NCBI RefSeq assembly: GCF_011077185.1
Contig: NC_048912.1
Coordinates: 3,948,676-4,012,675 of the forward strand
Direction: 5' to 3'
DNA from: Oxyura jamaicensis
Lineage: Eukaryota; Chordata; Aves; Anseriformes; Anatidae
DNA length: 64,000 nucleotides
Numbering within the stretch: the first letter of the stretch is position 1; the number at the start of each line of letters is the position of its first letter. A program made the position numbers and the translations under genes. Positions 40,393-53,731 of this stretch are shown here, piece after piece. The notes under the pieces were generated by a model. That model did no database searches. It was not told where the DNA came from and saw only the letters and a list, made by a program, of their open reading frames with translations.

Positions 40393-43300
40393 TTTGCTGG
40401 TGAGAACCGGGTGTTTAACAAACACGGCTCTGTTTTGCACATTCTGCAGTTACTGTGGGAAGGAGGGTGCTTGCAGCTCTTCTGTTTTATACAAAACCAA
40501 GTAATTGCAGCACAATATTCAGAAGCAGGGAGAACAGTGTCCCACAGTTTCATAATTGCACGCTGCAGACTTGTTCATTGATTCCACCGATTGAGCCCTA
40601 ATGTAGGCATTTCAGTGGCATCCAGACACCAGTAAATCACAGGTATTATCAAACTCCACTCCTCTTACAAATGTTTTCCAAGGGCTGCATAATGGTGATG
40701 CACAGACATTGAAAAGAGATCAAGGGACTGCAAAAGCCAACCAGAGCCTAATTAGCTGAGGGCTTTAAGGTGGGTGATGGGATTCTGCAAGAGGCTGTGA
40801 AGCAGGGACATGGGGATGAAATGTTTTGTCAGAAGTTTCAGAACCCCAGCTTTCAACAAGAGAAATGGTCTCTGCAAGAGATGACACCCAGAGTCCAGAA
40901 GCTTTGCAGCCACTCTGGGTTATTACAGAATCTTGCAACGTACCCCAGATTTGTTTGCCCATTTTTCTTACTTCTATATTCTGTTGCTTTTTCCCCACTT
41001 CATGCTTAGGAAGGGACCTTGTATGCTAAAGGGAGGCGCTTTTAACCTTACAAGAATATTTAATTCATCACATGGAAATACCTTCCTCACTGCTCCACTG
41101 TTAAAAGCATTGTTCTTATAATGTAACGTAGAGCTCTTGTTCACATAGTCCTGTGGCATTTACCAAGGACAGACAGAGACTGACGTATTTCCAATGTGAA
41201 ATAGCACAGAGGGTTCACATTCTGACTTTGTAATTCCCCCACTTACTAATGGGGATTATTTCACTGTCCTGAAGAAAATGAAACCACAGCGTGAAGGCAC
41301 AAAACAGCAACGAAAATAAGCACTCGGGAGAGAGATAGCATCCAACATAGCAGAGGGACTTGTCATCTCAGTTTCTAGTGAAGGCATGGTCACTGGGCTA
41401 GAAATCCTGGCGTTGCAAAACAAGTGCAGTGCTACACAAATGACTAAGGAAAAAAAATACAGACTTTTCTCTACTGCTGGTTTTTGGCCTCAGCTACAGC
41501 TCAGAGTGGTCCCTAGCAGCCTGTACTCAATAGGGGTATACTTGTACCCAAACTACTGTTAGATTCAGTGTGGAAAATCAGCACTTAAAAATTAATTAGC
41601 ATCTGTATAGAGCACAAACACCGAAGTGATACTTAGCTACACTTCCCGTGCCCCAAAAGCTCATTCTAAACCTTGGCGCAGATTCCTGAAAGCACTGACA
41701 CCTAACAGTTTTGGTCTGTTACAAGGACTATGCAGTTTGTCATGAAGATTCATGACAAAATTTCTCTCCTTGCTGGTGCAAGGTGATGTCCAGTGTTGCT
41801 CTACACCTGCATCTCAAGAGCAGGTCTTTCCGTCACAAATCAGCCTAAGAGCATTTGCAGCTGATGTTTGCTGGAATAGCATCAGTGGACAAATCACCTT
41901 CTCCTTTCCAACACCAAACTCAAATTTTGATTTACAAAGCAGAAATCATCATCAAATCTCGGATGAGAGCCATTGCTCTCAAGCTATCTTGCAAATGCTC
42001 TGCTCTCAAGGCTCCACAGTCAATTCTAGAATTTTCTCCCCATGTTTCATAAATGTTTCTTTAATAAAAGACTGATACAGCCATAAGCCTAGGTTCACTG
42101 AGAAACAACCAGTGGTGTGTGCTGTAGAATCATAAACAATTCTATAAATCTCAACAGTGAAAAACTTTTTAATAGATTCATTGCCAGCATTCAATGTTGC
42201 TAAGGTCACTGCTGTAGTATACTTCAAGACTGTCCTTATTCCATTATTTATAAATATGGTATAAATCGCTTTGCAGTCCTATAAAAAAGCAGGTCCATTA
42301 GCAATGAAGCTATTCCAGTCTATCAGGTAAATGAATCTTGTAAAAACGAACATGTACCTCTCTACAGTCAACAGACCAGAAGTCTCTGTAATTTTAATTA
42401 TAACTTCGTGTTTGCATCATCATTTTTTAAAACACATGAAAACGTACACTAAAACTGAAGAGCTGTTATTGCTTTTCAATTCCAGGAGTCTGATAACTAT
42501 CTATCCTATCAATTACTATCTTAACACCTAGATAAAATAGGCAATTGATTTAAACGCTTAATAAAATATAGCTTATTAAATGGGCAAATAAACAAAAGAC
42601 AGGGAATGGTCATTATTCAGCTTAATATCTTTGTTTAAAGACATTACAAATCTTGTTCTTAGGACCCAAGAGCTTTATTATAGCTGAGCCTTGAAAGAGA
42701 AGGCCCACAAAAATGAGCTGCAGGGACATTAGTAACCCTCAAAGCCTCCTGCAAACGTAGTTCCGAGAAGGCTCAGGATTCTGCAGAATATCAAGTATCT
42801 TCCTCACCCGATTTAACCTGTGACCAACTGGCTGCTGCCGAACGCCTCTCTCCCACGGAAATAGCTGGATTTCAATACGTAGCCTCTGTATACACCCTCG
42901 GAAAAAACTGATCAATTTTTTAAGTTCAAGGCACACACCTACTTGTATAACGAGCATCATTTATAAATAGGTGCTAAAGAACTCTCTCAGGAGGAAATGC
43001 CAAAAAGAAACGAGTTTAGCGGTAGCAGTCAGTGAAGACTTTTCTGAAAAAGTAATTGCTATTTATTATGTGTGCCTCATCGTTTGTTTATAAATACGGT
43101 ACGTACTTTAAAAATAAAATTCCAATTCTCATTAAAACCCAATGGCTAAAAATAAAGTTCTCTCTCAAGTAGACAGATATTCAAGGAAAGCATGTTGTAG
43201 GTTGTTGATTGCAAGCAATTAAAGAATTAAATCAGTACATCACTGCTACTGCAACATCAGCTCTTCTTGGAGGCAGGGGGCAGCAAGACAAAGGTCAAGT

Positions 43301-46300
43301 CTGCTGCCTCTCCATATCGAAACAGGCAGCTGAAACCTGCTTTGATATGCCTAAACAGACATGATATGCACAAAGTTAGCAATAAGTTATTTTGGTTTTG
43401 AAAGCTATGTCTGAATATCTGATACATGTGTAATGGTCAGACATGAAATAATTAACAACTCATGATTGTCCTCACAAACCACCTACTCTGCACTGTCCAG
43501 ACACAGTGGCTGACCAAATCAGACATCTAAACACTTACCAACAGCCCTTTTCCAGCACACCTTTTACGTTACCTATATTTATTTTGTCTTGACCCATGTT
43601 TTCCACTTCCTGTTTGTCTCTTTTCACTTTTGCCTGCTTTACTTCTCTTTTCTATACACATTTGGGAAAACGAAGCACGCAGACTACAAACTCCATTCCG
43701 CCTTCTCCTCCGTTTCCAATGAACCACAGGTACCTGCTGGGTGCAGCCTCATTTGAGAGAGGTGTGAGGATGGATGCCTTGAAGTTCATAAGAAGGTTCA
43801 GTTCAGTTTACTTTCATCTGGCTGCTGTAAAGCCACTGAGATTGAATGCCACCACATGGTTACCCTGGGGTACCGGAAGGTTCCCAGACACCATTCGACA
43901 GCATCAGCGTGCATCAGACAAAACCTACTGCGTCTTCCAGCGTCTCACGAGAGCACCAGGTGAGACTGCCGTGTTTGTAAGGGTCCTGGTTTTGACAAGG
44001 AAAGAAGCCATGCTTGTCTTCTTGCTGCTGTATTTAATTAAAACTGAAATAAAATCGGAATTGCTGGGCAAGTTGCCCCCCAAGGGTTGAACCAATGTGG
44101 ATTTTCTGAAAGACACTCTAGAATCCCTTGCCATAACAGCAGGACAGTGACCAGAAGTATTTTGGTGAAAAATTTACTTCACTAGAAAGGATTGGACCCC
44201 AAGTTGTTCAAGCAGTCCTATTTTCAATATATCAGACTCTTTGTTTGCTTAATCACTGAAAACAAATGGCTGAATAATTTCCTACACAATTCCAGAGTAT
44301 TACAAGTGTTGTACATGCCAGACAGAATTAAATATCTCATTAGCACACATGCAGCTACTACATTGCTGGCCAACATTTATGGCCTCTGCGACTCATGTAA
44401 AACTTCCATATGTCTTGTATATGTAACATTTTCTAGGCAACTGCAGAGGGATTATTACCTTTTGTATTTGTGGCAGAAAACACACACTAAATGCAATGCC
44501 AAAAGGCAACTATGGCGAAGAATGTCTGAAGAGGAATTGTTTCTGAAAGAGTTTGTTTTTACAGAAGAATGTTCTAACCATATGGTCGCTCATTTGCACA
44601 GTTACGAAATCCGCACTACAGCTCTAAACTCCGAACATGTTAAAGGTTACACGTGGAGTTATTTTTGCAACAAATTCTCAGCGCTGCTGAGCTTGGTTTC
44701 AGCAGAAAGCATTAGCTGCTGTTCAAGTCAGCCATGCTATTCTGGGTTTACCACCGTATAGCCAAGGATGGAGTTAGGCACAGGGCATTCAGGACGTAAT
44801 TAAGGCCATCTCACAAGCCACCACACAGCATGGCAGGGCAAGGATTTCTCAAAAGGAGCAGCTCCAAGCTGCAAAGCAGAGGCTGATGCAGGCCACCGTG
44901 TAGGTGCCATGGCACAGGACAAAGATGCCTCAGTCATTTCAGTCCACATCTTTACCAGCTGCGGTCGCTCTGATTTGCTCATTCCATGGGAACTGAATTA
45001 AACCAGAATTTTCTTTGAAACGGCAATTTGCCTATGGAAACTCCTGCTACAATTACAGCAACCTAAACACAAGAGTCGCTGTCTGCATCCTCATTGTCAA
45101 GTCTGTTGTCCTGTTAGGGTGGACGCTTTCTAGCTGAACATTATCAATATCAAGAAGAAAAAATGAAATGCTACCTTGAAGCAGCTCACTTGCCAACACT
45201 GGCTAATACCAGCATTCAGAGAAGGTGAAAAAGTCTCCCCAGTAAAATATTAAGTTAATCCAAACAGAAGAAATTTCTCCATAACATGGGGAATTTTGTG
45301 ACTGACTCACGATGACACAATACAGTATTAGCGCTTAAACTCCAAACCATGCAGTTGCAATTGAAGATTATTAAACTGGATCCTTCACTGCAGAGAATTC
45401 TAATTGTTGCCTAAGTTAACATCTGATAGCTACTGAAACTTGACAAATATTTTTACTCAAATAACCTGACAGTTGTGTTCAATACCAAAGCATTTGAGTA
45501 GCTTAAAACCAGTTGTGCCTTTGAGCCACTGGATACATCCCTGTGTTTTAATCAAACAAATGCTCAGTGCATTTAATGTACAAATAATTTGGAATATTTT
45601 ATCGTGACTCACTTCTCTTTGATAGTAAGCAGAAACAGAATTATTAACATCTATAGAGGCTAGTATTCACATGGGGTTTTTTTTGAGCCCAGTGGGATGC
45701 CTGTGCAATTATTTTACTTGTTTAAACTGAATTGTCCAATAGTGGGTACACATTTATTTCCTGTGGACTGTAGTTCATTTGGAACTTAGTGGCATATGCA
45801 CATTGTTAAATTTTGGTCAGAAATTAATAGTGTCTACCGAAACATGTTTTCTGGCCATGTTTTTTTCTAGGTGGAAAAAATGGCTGTATGCTACATCACC
45901 CATTCCGAGCTCAGCAGGTGGTGACAGACTGACCTGATCCCACTTTCTTGGGTGGAAGCTTCCAGTGTCGTACCTGCATCCAACCCAAATGCACCCTTCT
46001 GCCCCCTGGGTAGCTTACACACAGTACCTGCCACACAAGAGGGCTGGCTCGCATGGTCGTGAGTGTGCAGAACCGACCAGGCCTTCATTTAAATGAAGGG
46101 TGTTAGTTAACCACATTACACACACCGCACCAAGTCGTGGCACTCTGGTTAAGTGGATGGAGCTACAAGTTACAGAAGGACTGAGTTTACGCAGAGATTT
46201 TTAAGATGCAGTGTAAACAGAGTTCATAACATTAATCCAAAACCGTAAGACACAGCCCCTACGCCACCCCAGCTACACAAGCTGCTAGTTTGCCTCAAGT

Positions 46301-46977
46301 TCCTCAGAGCTCACAACAAACTCTGCAGTCAGTGCCAAGGCACTTATTTAATTGCTCGTTTCCTCCTACAGAGCACAGTTGAATGCATTTTAGGAAAGAC
46401 ATTTGCAACCTTCTGCCACATTTGACTATTTTCAATCTTGAATAGTCTTCAAATCCCAAATAGAATTGTGTGCCCCGCTCCCCAATGATTACTTTATTTA
46501 ATAAACTCTCAGGAGGTATTTCAAAATCCCTGGTAAATCAATTTTTAATCCATTATTACACTGGCATCTAAGTAATTTCTGTACATGAGAAAGTCATAGC
46601 TGTCCCCTGCAAGCGCTCTGCTGGTTAGCCTTTCACGCTGGATTCACCTACGTGGATTCATCTAGTTGTTATTGTTTAGATCGCTTTTACCTCCAAGCCT
46701 TCTAGGATCATCCCTTTTCTTTTTGTTAAAGAAAAAAACACCAAGCACTTCTTTTTAGTAACCAATTAAACAGCTATGAAAGAAAACACATTAGCAAATC
46801 ATCTACCTCACTTCAAAAATTTCTCAGAATATCAAAAAGACTTCTTGTTCCTTACCAAAACCACAAGTGGCTGCTTGACTCACAGTACTTTGGTCTGACA
46901 TCCATGAGGGACAGGACAGGATAACTTCTAGAATTGAGACTCGTGCAAATTATCATTTAGATCATCTGAAGAGTGCA

Positions 46978-47030
46978 TTTTTTCGTTTTTTTCTTTTTTC
47001 TTTTTTTTTTTTCTTTTTTTTTTTCTTTTT
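46978..47030 (+). repeat. T-rich pyrimidine tract
   Basis: About 53 bp of T runs are broken by single C and one G. On the PTPRT coding strand this is an A-rich tract. Confidence 0.95.
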
Positions 47031-47203
47031 ACAAAGCGATGAAGCTAATTGCTGATATTCTAGCTGACTCACCGGTTCTCCTTTCCTGCAACCAGGAGAT
47101 TTAAATAAACCTAGTAGCTATTATCTTTTTCTGAAATTATCTTCTCACCCCAATTTCAAGTGTCTATACTACAACTCAAAATTATTCCTAATAGGCTTCT
47201 AGG

Positions 47204-47238
47204 CTTCTTTTCTTTTTCTTTTTTTTTTTTTTTTTTTT
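47204..47238 (+). repeat. T-rich tract
   Basis: A CT-rich lead is followed by 18 uninterrupted T, 170 bp after a similar tract. Confidence 0.93.
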
Positions 47239-49954
47239 AAGCGGAATGTCATTTTTATCTTCAAAGTTTACATTTATTTGCTTTATTTCAACATTGCTTT
47301 ATTTCATTGCAGTCCCAGCAGTCACTCCCAGTAGGTACTTTCAGTCTTCAAAAATGCCACCAAAAGTAGCAATGGTTGAGTAAGTTGCTCCAACATACAA
47401 ACTACACATCGTGGTACAAATGGTAGCGTGGTTTCCTATAGATAAAATTTCTTAATTCTTCAACTGAAACCAATGGCAAGATACACGTGAACTTAGCAGA
47501 AGGGCAGCTCTCTGACTTGCTTTTAATTCACTAGTTCTGTGCATTAAAAGTGCTGTAATTTAAGCAGGTATGAAACATCTTTCGGGACTACACATTTTAA
47601 TCATTATCAGACGATACCAGAAGATGTTCCCAGCATAAGCAGGAATAAAAGTTAAAACTCTAAATGAGACAGTCCTGTAACGACTTAAAGTATTGTGACT
47701 TGAGTGGAGTGTCAGGCAATTACAGCCAAACATTTCAGATGGCCAAGAGGTGAAGTGAAAACTTCAGTCACATTTTTAGAACATGAAGGAAGTTTTCAGT
47801 ACTGCTCTAAGTTCCAAAGGAAACATTTTTCCATAGGCAAGGCTTACCCTTCCTATTTCAAGAGTTTGCAGTTGAAACAGGTTGTAAATACTCCATGTAG
47901 AAGGAACTCAAAATATACTTGGAGCAGTATATTTTTAAATGAAGCAGACAAAGAAGCCCCCTCCCAAACTCAGCAGGATCAGGACCAGTGCCAAATTATT
48001 AACACGTAGGTTCTCAGTAGGATTATCTAACTTTGTAAAATAATTGCTCCTCATGGCCTCGCAAACAAGTGAGCAATTTATGCAGGATTTACACTGAGCT
48101 AACTAGAATTTTCACAAATTCATGCAAACAGACTAACTTTCCAAGCATGTGGATGCAATCAAGCTTTCATTTTTCCCATTAATCTCTATTACAGAAATGT
48201 AGTCTGAAATCGTATCTCTAGCCCTCCTGGCTTAATATATCAAATTCTATTCTTGCAGCAAGAGTTGTAGACAGCTTCAACAACATTGTCCTGACACAGA
48301 TTTGAGGATGGCAATTTCTCTGGCATCTACACCCCGCTCTTCTTTTTTTTTTAAAAAAAAAAAGTGTAACTAGCCGAATGAGTTTCCAGAAACCAGGGAT
48401 GATTTTCATTTGACTTCACTCGTGGTTTCCAAACACTGACAGCAATGTAGTAATTCCAGGTGCATATTAGTTTTTATCAAAACCATATGCTGTGTGACAG
48501 ACATTCATACTGTGCTTCTACTCCAATTAAAAACGCAGCTCGGTGTCCCTTTCCCTTTCAGTTGTCTTCACAATATCAAACTAAGCCTTAAACAGATACC
48601 TGGCCTGCGAGGAAGTACTTCAGTGTAGTCTCTTGAAAACCACGTACATCTGTGTGCCTGTCACACAGTTAGAGTTGCCGATGTTTCCCTGAAGCGATCA
48701 ATGCTTTTTCAAATGCCTTCAGACAAAGAAAAGAAAACACTACTACCCTGAAAACTTTGTTTTGCAGATAAGTCCCCCAGATCTTTATAGCATTTGTCAA
48801 ATAACCATTCAGAACTGTTTCCTAATCTGCACAGACAACAAGTAGCACAGGAATTGGTGGGGTATTTGAACTGAAACCGTCTTTGCACAGACAGACAACT
48901 TGGAATGAAAACTGAGAGTCAGTTCTGCTTCCCTGATTACATGCATCCAGCGCTGGAAACAGAATCCCAAGGAGAAATAAGAAAATCTCTCAAAACACAT
49001 AACTGAGATTTCTTCCTTTGGTGGTCATATACAACATAAAATGTATAAGATTTTTATTAACATTAATCAAGCTCATACTGACCCGAACTCACTGTGATGA
49101 GCAATCTCATGAAACCCGTAAGATTTTCTTTTAAATGTGCGCACAGGTAGCCTACAGTATCACCAGGATAACCACATGGTCAAGGACAGCAGTAGTGTGT
49201 TTGGGTAGCCTGCGTATTTCTCAGACTATCAAAATTGCTCAAAAAATAAAAAGGCATTCAGACTGCCTTCTCTAGTTATTTGATAAAACACTGAGATTCA
49301 CTGGTATGCAGAAGTTGAATCCTGCATTTGTCATTAATCCCTCAAGTGAGAAACATACCTGAGACAGACCACTGCTGCTTGTGATATAAACATAAAAACT
49401 ACATTTAAAAAACAAAGCTTTTCCATTTGTTTAGCCTTCTCTATTACTTTTGGTATACAGAGCACCATGATGTGAGCCACCAGAGGAACGGAATTAGAGC
49501 AGTCCTCCTCAATTTCCTTTGCAAGTTTGCCTCTGTATACTGTAAGGAGGAATCCAATTTCCAAACCTACAGGCAGTCCATTTAAAACACATCTTTCCAT
49601 TTTGAACGCATAACCACTTGCAGCTTTTGCTTTGAGGACATGCAATTATGTTTCACCCTGGTAAGGCAAAGGCTCAGCATATTCCACTAAAAACCGGTAA
49701 CATGCCACAGGTTTACATTTTCAACACAGATATCTTTATGAAATTTTGATTTCACACTGCTGTAGATACTCCATGCTGAGCATAACCTTTCCTCCAAAAA
49801 ATCTTTATGAATCCTACCCTGTTTCAGTTTTCTTCTAAGGTAATAGATTCAGTACCATTTTTATTTGGAACAGTTCAAGATTATTTAGCCACTGCATTAA
49901 TACTAATGCATAAATGAGCTAAGAAGAATTGAGATCATTTGCCCCATTTGCCCT

Positions 49955-51250
49955 GGCAGTTGCAGGGCAAGCAGGCGATCAGGCCCAGTCAGCATGGGTT
50001 TATGAAGGGCAGGTCCTGCTTGACAAACCTGATCTCCTTCTATGACAAGGTGACACGCTTAGTGGATGAGGGAAAGGCTGTGGACGTGGTCTACCTTGAC
50101 TTCAGTAAGGCTTTTGACACCGTTCCCCACCGCATTCTCCTCAGGAAACTGGCTGCTCTTGGCTTGGACTGGCATACACTTCATTGGGTTAAGAGCTGGC
50201 TGGATGGCCGGGCCCAGAGAGTTGTGGTGAATGGAGTCAAATCCAGTTGGAGGCCGGTCACTAGTGGAGTCCCCCAGGGCTCGGTACTGGGACCTCTTGG
50301 TCTTCTTTAACATCTTCATCGATGATCTGGACGAGGGGATCGAGTGCGCCCTCAGTAGGTTTGCAGATAACACCAAGTTAGGTGCTTGTGTCGATCTGCT
50401 CGAGGGTAGGAAGGCTCTGCAGGAGGATCTGGAGAGGCTGCACCGATGGGCCGAGGTCAACTGCATGAAGTTCAACAAGGCCAAGTGCCGGGTCCTGCAC
50501 CTGGGGCACAACAACCCCAAACAGCGCTACAGGCTGGGAGATGTGTGGTTAGAAATCTGCCTGGCAGAGAAGGACCTGGGAGTGATGGTTGACAGTCGGC
50601 TGAATATGAGCCAGCAGTGTGCTCAGGCAGCCAAGAAGGCCAACAGCGTCCTGGCTTGCATAAGAAACAGCGTGGCCAGCAGGGCCAGGGACGTGATTGT
50701 CCCCCTGTACTCGGCTCTGGTGAGGCCGCACCTCGAGTACTGTGTTCAGTTTTGGGCCCCTCGCTACAAGAAGGACATGGAGGTGCTCGAGCGAGTCCAG
50801 AGCAGGGCTACGAAGCTGCTGAAGGGTCTGGAGAACAAGGCTTATGAGGAGCGGCTGAGGGAGCTGGGACTGTTTAGCCTGGAGAAGAGGAGGCTCAGGG
50901 GTGACCTTATTGCACTCTACAGGTACCTGAAGGGAGGCTGTAGCGAGGTGGGGGTTGGTCTGTTCTCCCACGTGCCTGGTGACAGGACGAGGGGGAATGG
51001 GCTAAAGTTGCGCCAGGGGAGGTTTAGGTTGGATATCAGGAAGAACTTCTTTACCGAAAGGGTTGTTAGTCACTGGAATAGGCTGCCCAGGGAAGTGGTG
51101 GAGTCACCATCCCTGGAGGTCTTTAAAAGACGTTTAGATGTAGAGCTTAGGGATATGGTTTAGTGGAAGATTTGTTAGCATTAGGTAGGAGGTTGGACTC
51201 GGTGATCTTGGAGGTCTCTTCCAACCTAGACTATTCTGTGATTCTGTGAT
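49955..51250 (+). mobile_element. 5'-truncated CR1 LINE with most of the reverse transcriptase and an intact 3' end
   Basis: About 1.3 kb of CR1 lies on the plus strand, opposite to PTPRT. The 3' terminus is diagnostic: GGTTGGACTCGGTGATCTTG, then CTTCCAACCTAGACT, then two ATTCTGTG units ending at 51250. Upstream is ORF2 from mid reverse transcriptase onward. The 5' border is approximate, since the family-like sequence begins between 49940 and 49975; this is the usual 5' truncation of LINEs. It is the best-preserved repeat in the window and so probably among the youngest. No target-site duplication was recognised, which is normal for CR1. Confidence 0.95.
49969..51163 (+). pseudogene. CR1 ORF2 fragment: reverse transcriptase and C-terminal region, broken
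   Basis: This is a relic of the ORF2 polyprotein that copies CR1 RNA into DNA at the insertion site. Visible reverse transcriptase motifs in order are QHGFMKGRSCLTNLI, VYLDFSKAFDTVPH (catalytic Asp in the LDFSKAFD block), SGVPQGSVLGP, FNIFIDDL and FADNTKLG. The C-terminal region follows: LGVMVDSRLNMSQQC, LVRPHLEYCVQFWAP, ATKLLKGLE, LRELGLFSLEKRRL and RKNFFTERVVSHWNRLP. The endonuclease and the N-terminal part of the reverse transcriptase are missing. The frame shifts by one between the GSVLGP block and FNIFIDDL, at about 50290-50310. The FADD-type catalytic box reads FADN, so its second Asp is lost. It cannot encode an active enzyme. Confidence 0.93.
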
Positions 51251-51796
51251 TTGGGTCAGTCTCTACCTTGCATTCATGCAGCCTCCATCACAAGGATGAA
51301 TTTAGAAGAACAGGGGGAGACTGGTTTCTTTCTGGTCACAGAACTGGTTAGACTCAGCACGCAACAGTTTGCCTATCAGTTTTTTAAGCACTTTGTTTCC
51401 AACAAAGGGTATGCATTTTCAGTCTTCCAGGAATTCTCCAGGCCACAAGCATAGGTACTTTTTCCCTGGTATATTTCCGTTATGTCTCAATAAGAAAGAA
51501 GGTTTTAACCTTTTGCTATTTAGGAAACTACCAAGTAAGTCCATTTCATACACAATGATGCTAGAAATCAAATGTCAAGGAACATCTAAAATTCCAAACA
51601 GCACAAAACAGCAAAAGTTTGTTGTTTTTTTTAGAAACATGAAATAAATTGTGAACAGCTAAACTGCCGCATTAACATTTGGTATTAAGCCCCAGCGAAA
51701 ATGTTTCCAAGTATTTTGATCAATGTCATGACAGTACTCAAATCTAAGGACACTCACCAAACACTAATAACATCAAGGAAAGCAAAACACTTCTTA

Positions 51797-52054
51797 AATC
51801 ATAAAACCATTAAGGTTGGAAAAGACGTCCAAGATCATCTGGTGCAACCATCCCCCTACCACCAGTGTCACCCACTAACCCATGTCCCCAGGCACCACGT
51901 CCAACCTCTCCTTGAACACCCCCAGGGACGGTGACTCCACCACCTCCCTGGGCAAACCCATCCCAATGCCTGACCGCTCTTTCTGAGAAGAAATGTCTCC
52001 TCATTTCCAACCTGAACCTCCCGTGGTACAGCTTGAAGTCATTCCCTCTTGACC
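51797..52054 (-). mobile_element. CR1 LINE 3' fragment
   Basis: About 258 bp of CR1 3' region lies on the minus strand. On the plus strand it begins AATCATAAAACCATTAAGGT, followed by TTGGAAAAGACGTCCAAGAT, the reverse complement of the CR1 terminal block. It then holds TCCTTGAACACCCCCAGGGA and the end of ORF2, where the minus strand translates to RFRLEMRRHFFSERAVRHW, matching the RKNFFTERVVSHW block of the neighbouring copy. It is 5'-truncated at about 52054. It differs from the plus-strand copy in its terminal unit and belongs to another subfamily. Confidence 0.92.
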
Positions 52055-52197
52055 TAAAATATGGTGCCCACACTCCTTACAGCTCTAGACACCTTTATAT
52101 CACATGTGGTGCCATAGGAACAATTTTCAAGTGCCTGATTCAAGTGCCCATTTCTGCATTCTCAAGCATGTATGCTTGCTGCATGGCAGGATTTGAC

Positions 52198-52248
52198 ATA
52201 CTACTGCTAGTAGTATTATTGCTATTAGTAGTAGTATTGCTATTAGTC
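52198..52248. repeat. Imperfect trinucleotide repeat (TAG/TTA)
   Basis: Stretches of TAGTAGTATT and GCTATTAG recur, giving a short imperfect minisatellite about 145 bp past the minus-strand CR1. Confidence 0.8.
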
Positions 52249-53011
52249 ACACTATTGTATGGCAAAAGTCTCAGCCATACTTACAGTATATGTTGACATG
52301 TAAAACCTTGGCATAGCTACACATCTGCAATTTTGAAAAAAGTGTGAATTTTAATTACTCATCAAGCTTTTGAAGATGCTGTTATTATTACTTTGATGTC
52401 TACGGTGCTCTACAGTTAAGTCGTGCCACAAGCCTTAAAAAGGCTCTAAAGCCTTTCTAAAACTTCAGGAGAAGTGCTGTCTCGTATTTAGCAATGGAAG
52501 TCACTGAAGCATAAAGAAAATCTGACCTCAGAGATCAAAACACGGAACTGGGAGAACACTGAAAGAAAGATTGTACATGGCGTAATTTACACAACTATTA
52601 CATAGCTGTTCTCCTATTTCTGAATCTACTTAGATTATAGGGAGAAAGTTTTCCATCCATATCTAACATGAAACAGATTTTCATGAAAAGGCAAATAAAG
52701 CTTACAGCTAACCCTCTAAAACTCAGTTTTCCCTCCTCAGCATGGTGCAACCAAGCATTGTGTGCAGCAGGGCACAGGAATATGCAGACAAGGAAAGGCA
52801 GGGCCAGACACCAAATCTCCTCAGAGCTGGTGGGCACTTAGCAAAGGCCCTGATGAGCCTCCATTCACTCACAGTTCCCACACCGAGCACCCCCAGAGTC
52901 TTCAAAAGTATTTAAGCAACACGTTTTACATGAAATTTCCCTGTCTCAACTACTATAGTTCAAGACCATGCCCAGCAACTTGTTAAACCGTGCCCTGTAA
53001 CCCTCAGCTTT

Positions 53012-53165
53012 CAGGACGTGAGGCTGTGGTGAGACCCGAGCCAAGGCACCCAGCTCAAGGAGGCCGCAGCGGCAGGGCGGCCCCTCCAGGCCTCACTCCT
53101 CGTGCCGTGTTCGTGCCTCGTGTTCAGCTCGAGGAGTCAGCAGCTACATGCGCCTGAGGCGATGC
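53012..53165. other. GC- and CpG-rich patch
   Basis: About 12 CpG by hand count lie in 150 bp, including GGCCGCAGCGGCAGGGCGGC. It is surrounded by AT-rich unique sequence. No repeat family or coding frame was recognised. Confidence 0.6.
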
Positions 53166-53696
53166 TTGCTCTGCTCAGACAGAGAAAGTAGCTGAGGTGG
53201 CCACAGAAGAAACCACAATATGGGTTTAGCCTCAAGCCTGGCAGTGCTGGACCAGGAGCACCTGCGCTGGCTAACAAGAAGTGAAACAACAAAATAAAGG
53301 CCTGTTGCTGCAACCTCACGGAAAGCTCCTACCAGCTCCTTAAAAGCCAACACTTCCCTAATAAATATAAACATTGAGGATCGGTTCTCCCTTCAAAGCA
53401 AAGGCTGAGTGAACATTAAGGTCAACCTGAGATCAGACCCAGTAGTTTTAAGTTTCGTCAGTGTGAGATTTATTTTATAACTTCAAATATATATAAAAAA
53501 TGTCAAACAATACTAGATAAGCAACTAATCAGTGTGGTATTTTCTCGTTAGAACCAGCTAGCCTGTATTACCTTCCAAAGAAAAAAGTACAAGGAATTTT
53601 ATACTGAACATTTGCAAAATAACACCTTTACAGAAACACTGATAAAATAGGGTAATTATCATCACTGAAATCTCTGAGGCTTACTATATAGGGAAA

Positions 53697-53731
53697 GGGG
53701 AAAAAAAGGAAAAAAAAAAAAAAAAAAAAAA
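53697..53731 (+). repeat. A-rich tract
   Basis: A-rich sequence with G interruptions ends in a run of 22 A. Confidence 0.93.

Noticed and set aside
40053..40581. Several GC-rich open frames on both strands, some running through the N bases
   Set aside because: They are CR1-derived and cross an assembly gap; the translation has X residues and no protein family.
43596..44761. A hidden protein-coding gene antisense to PTPRT
   Set aside because: No domain, splice structure or promoter is visible; kept only as a low-interest finding.
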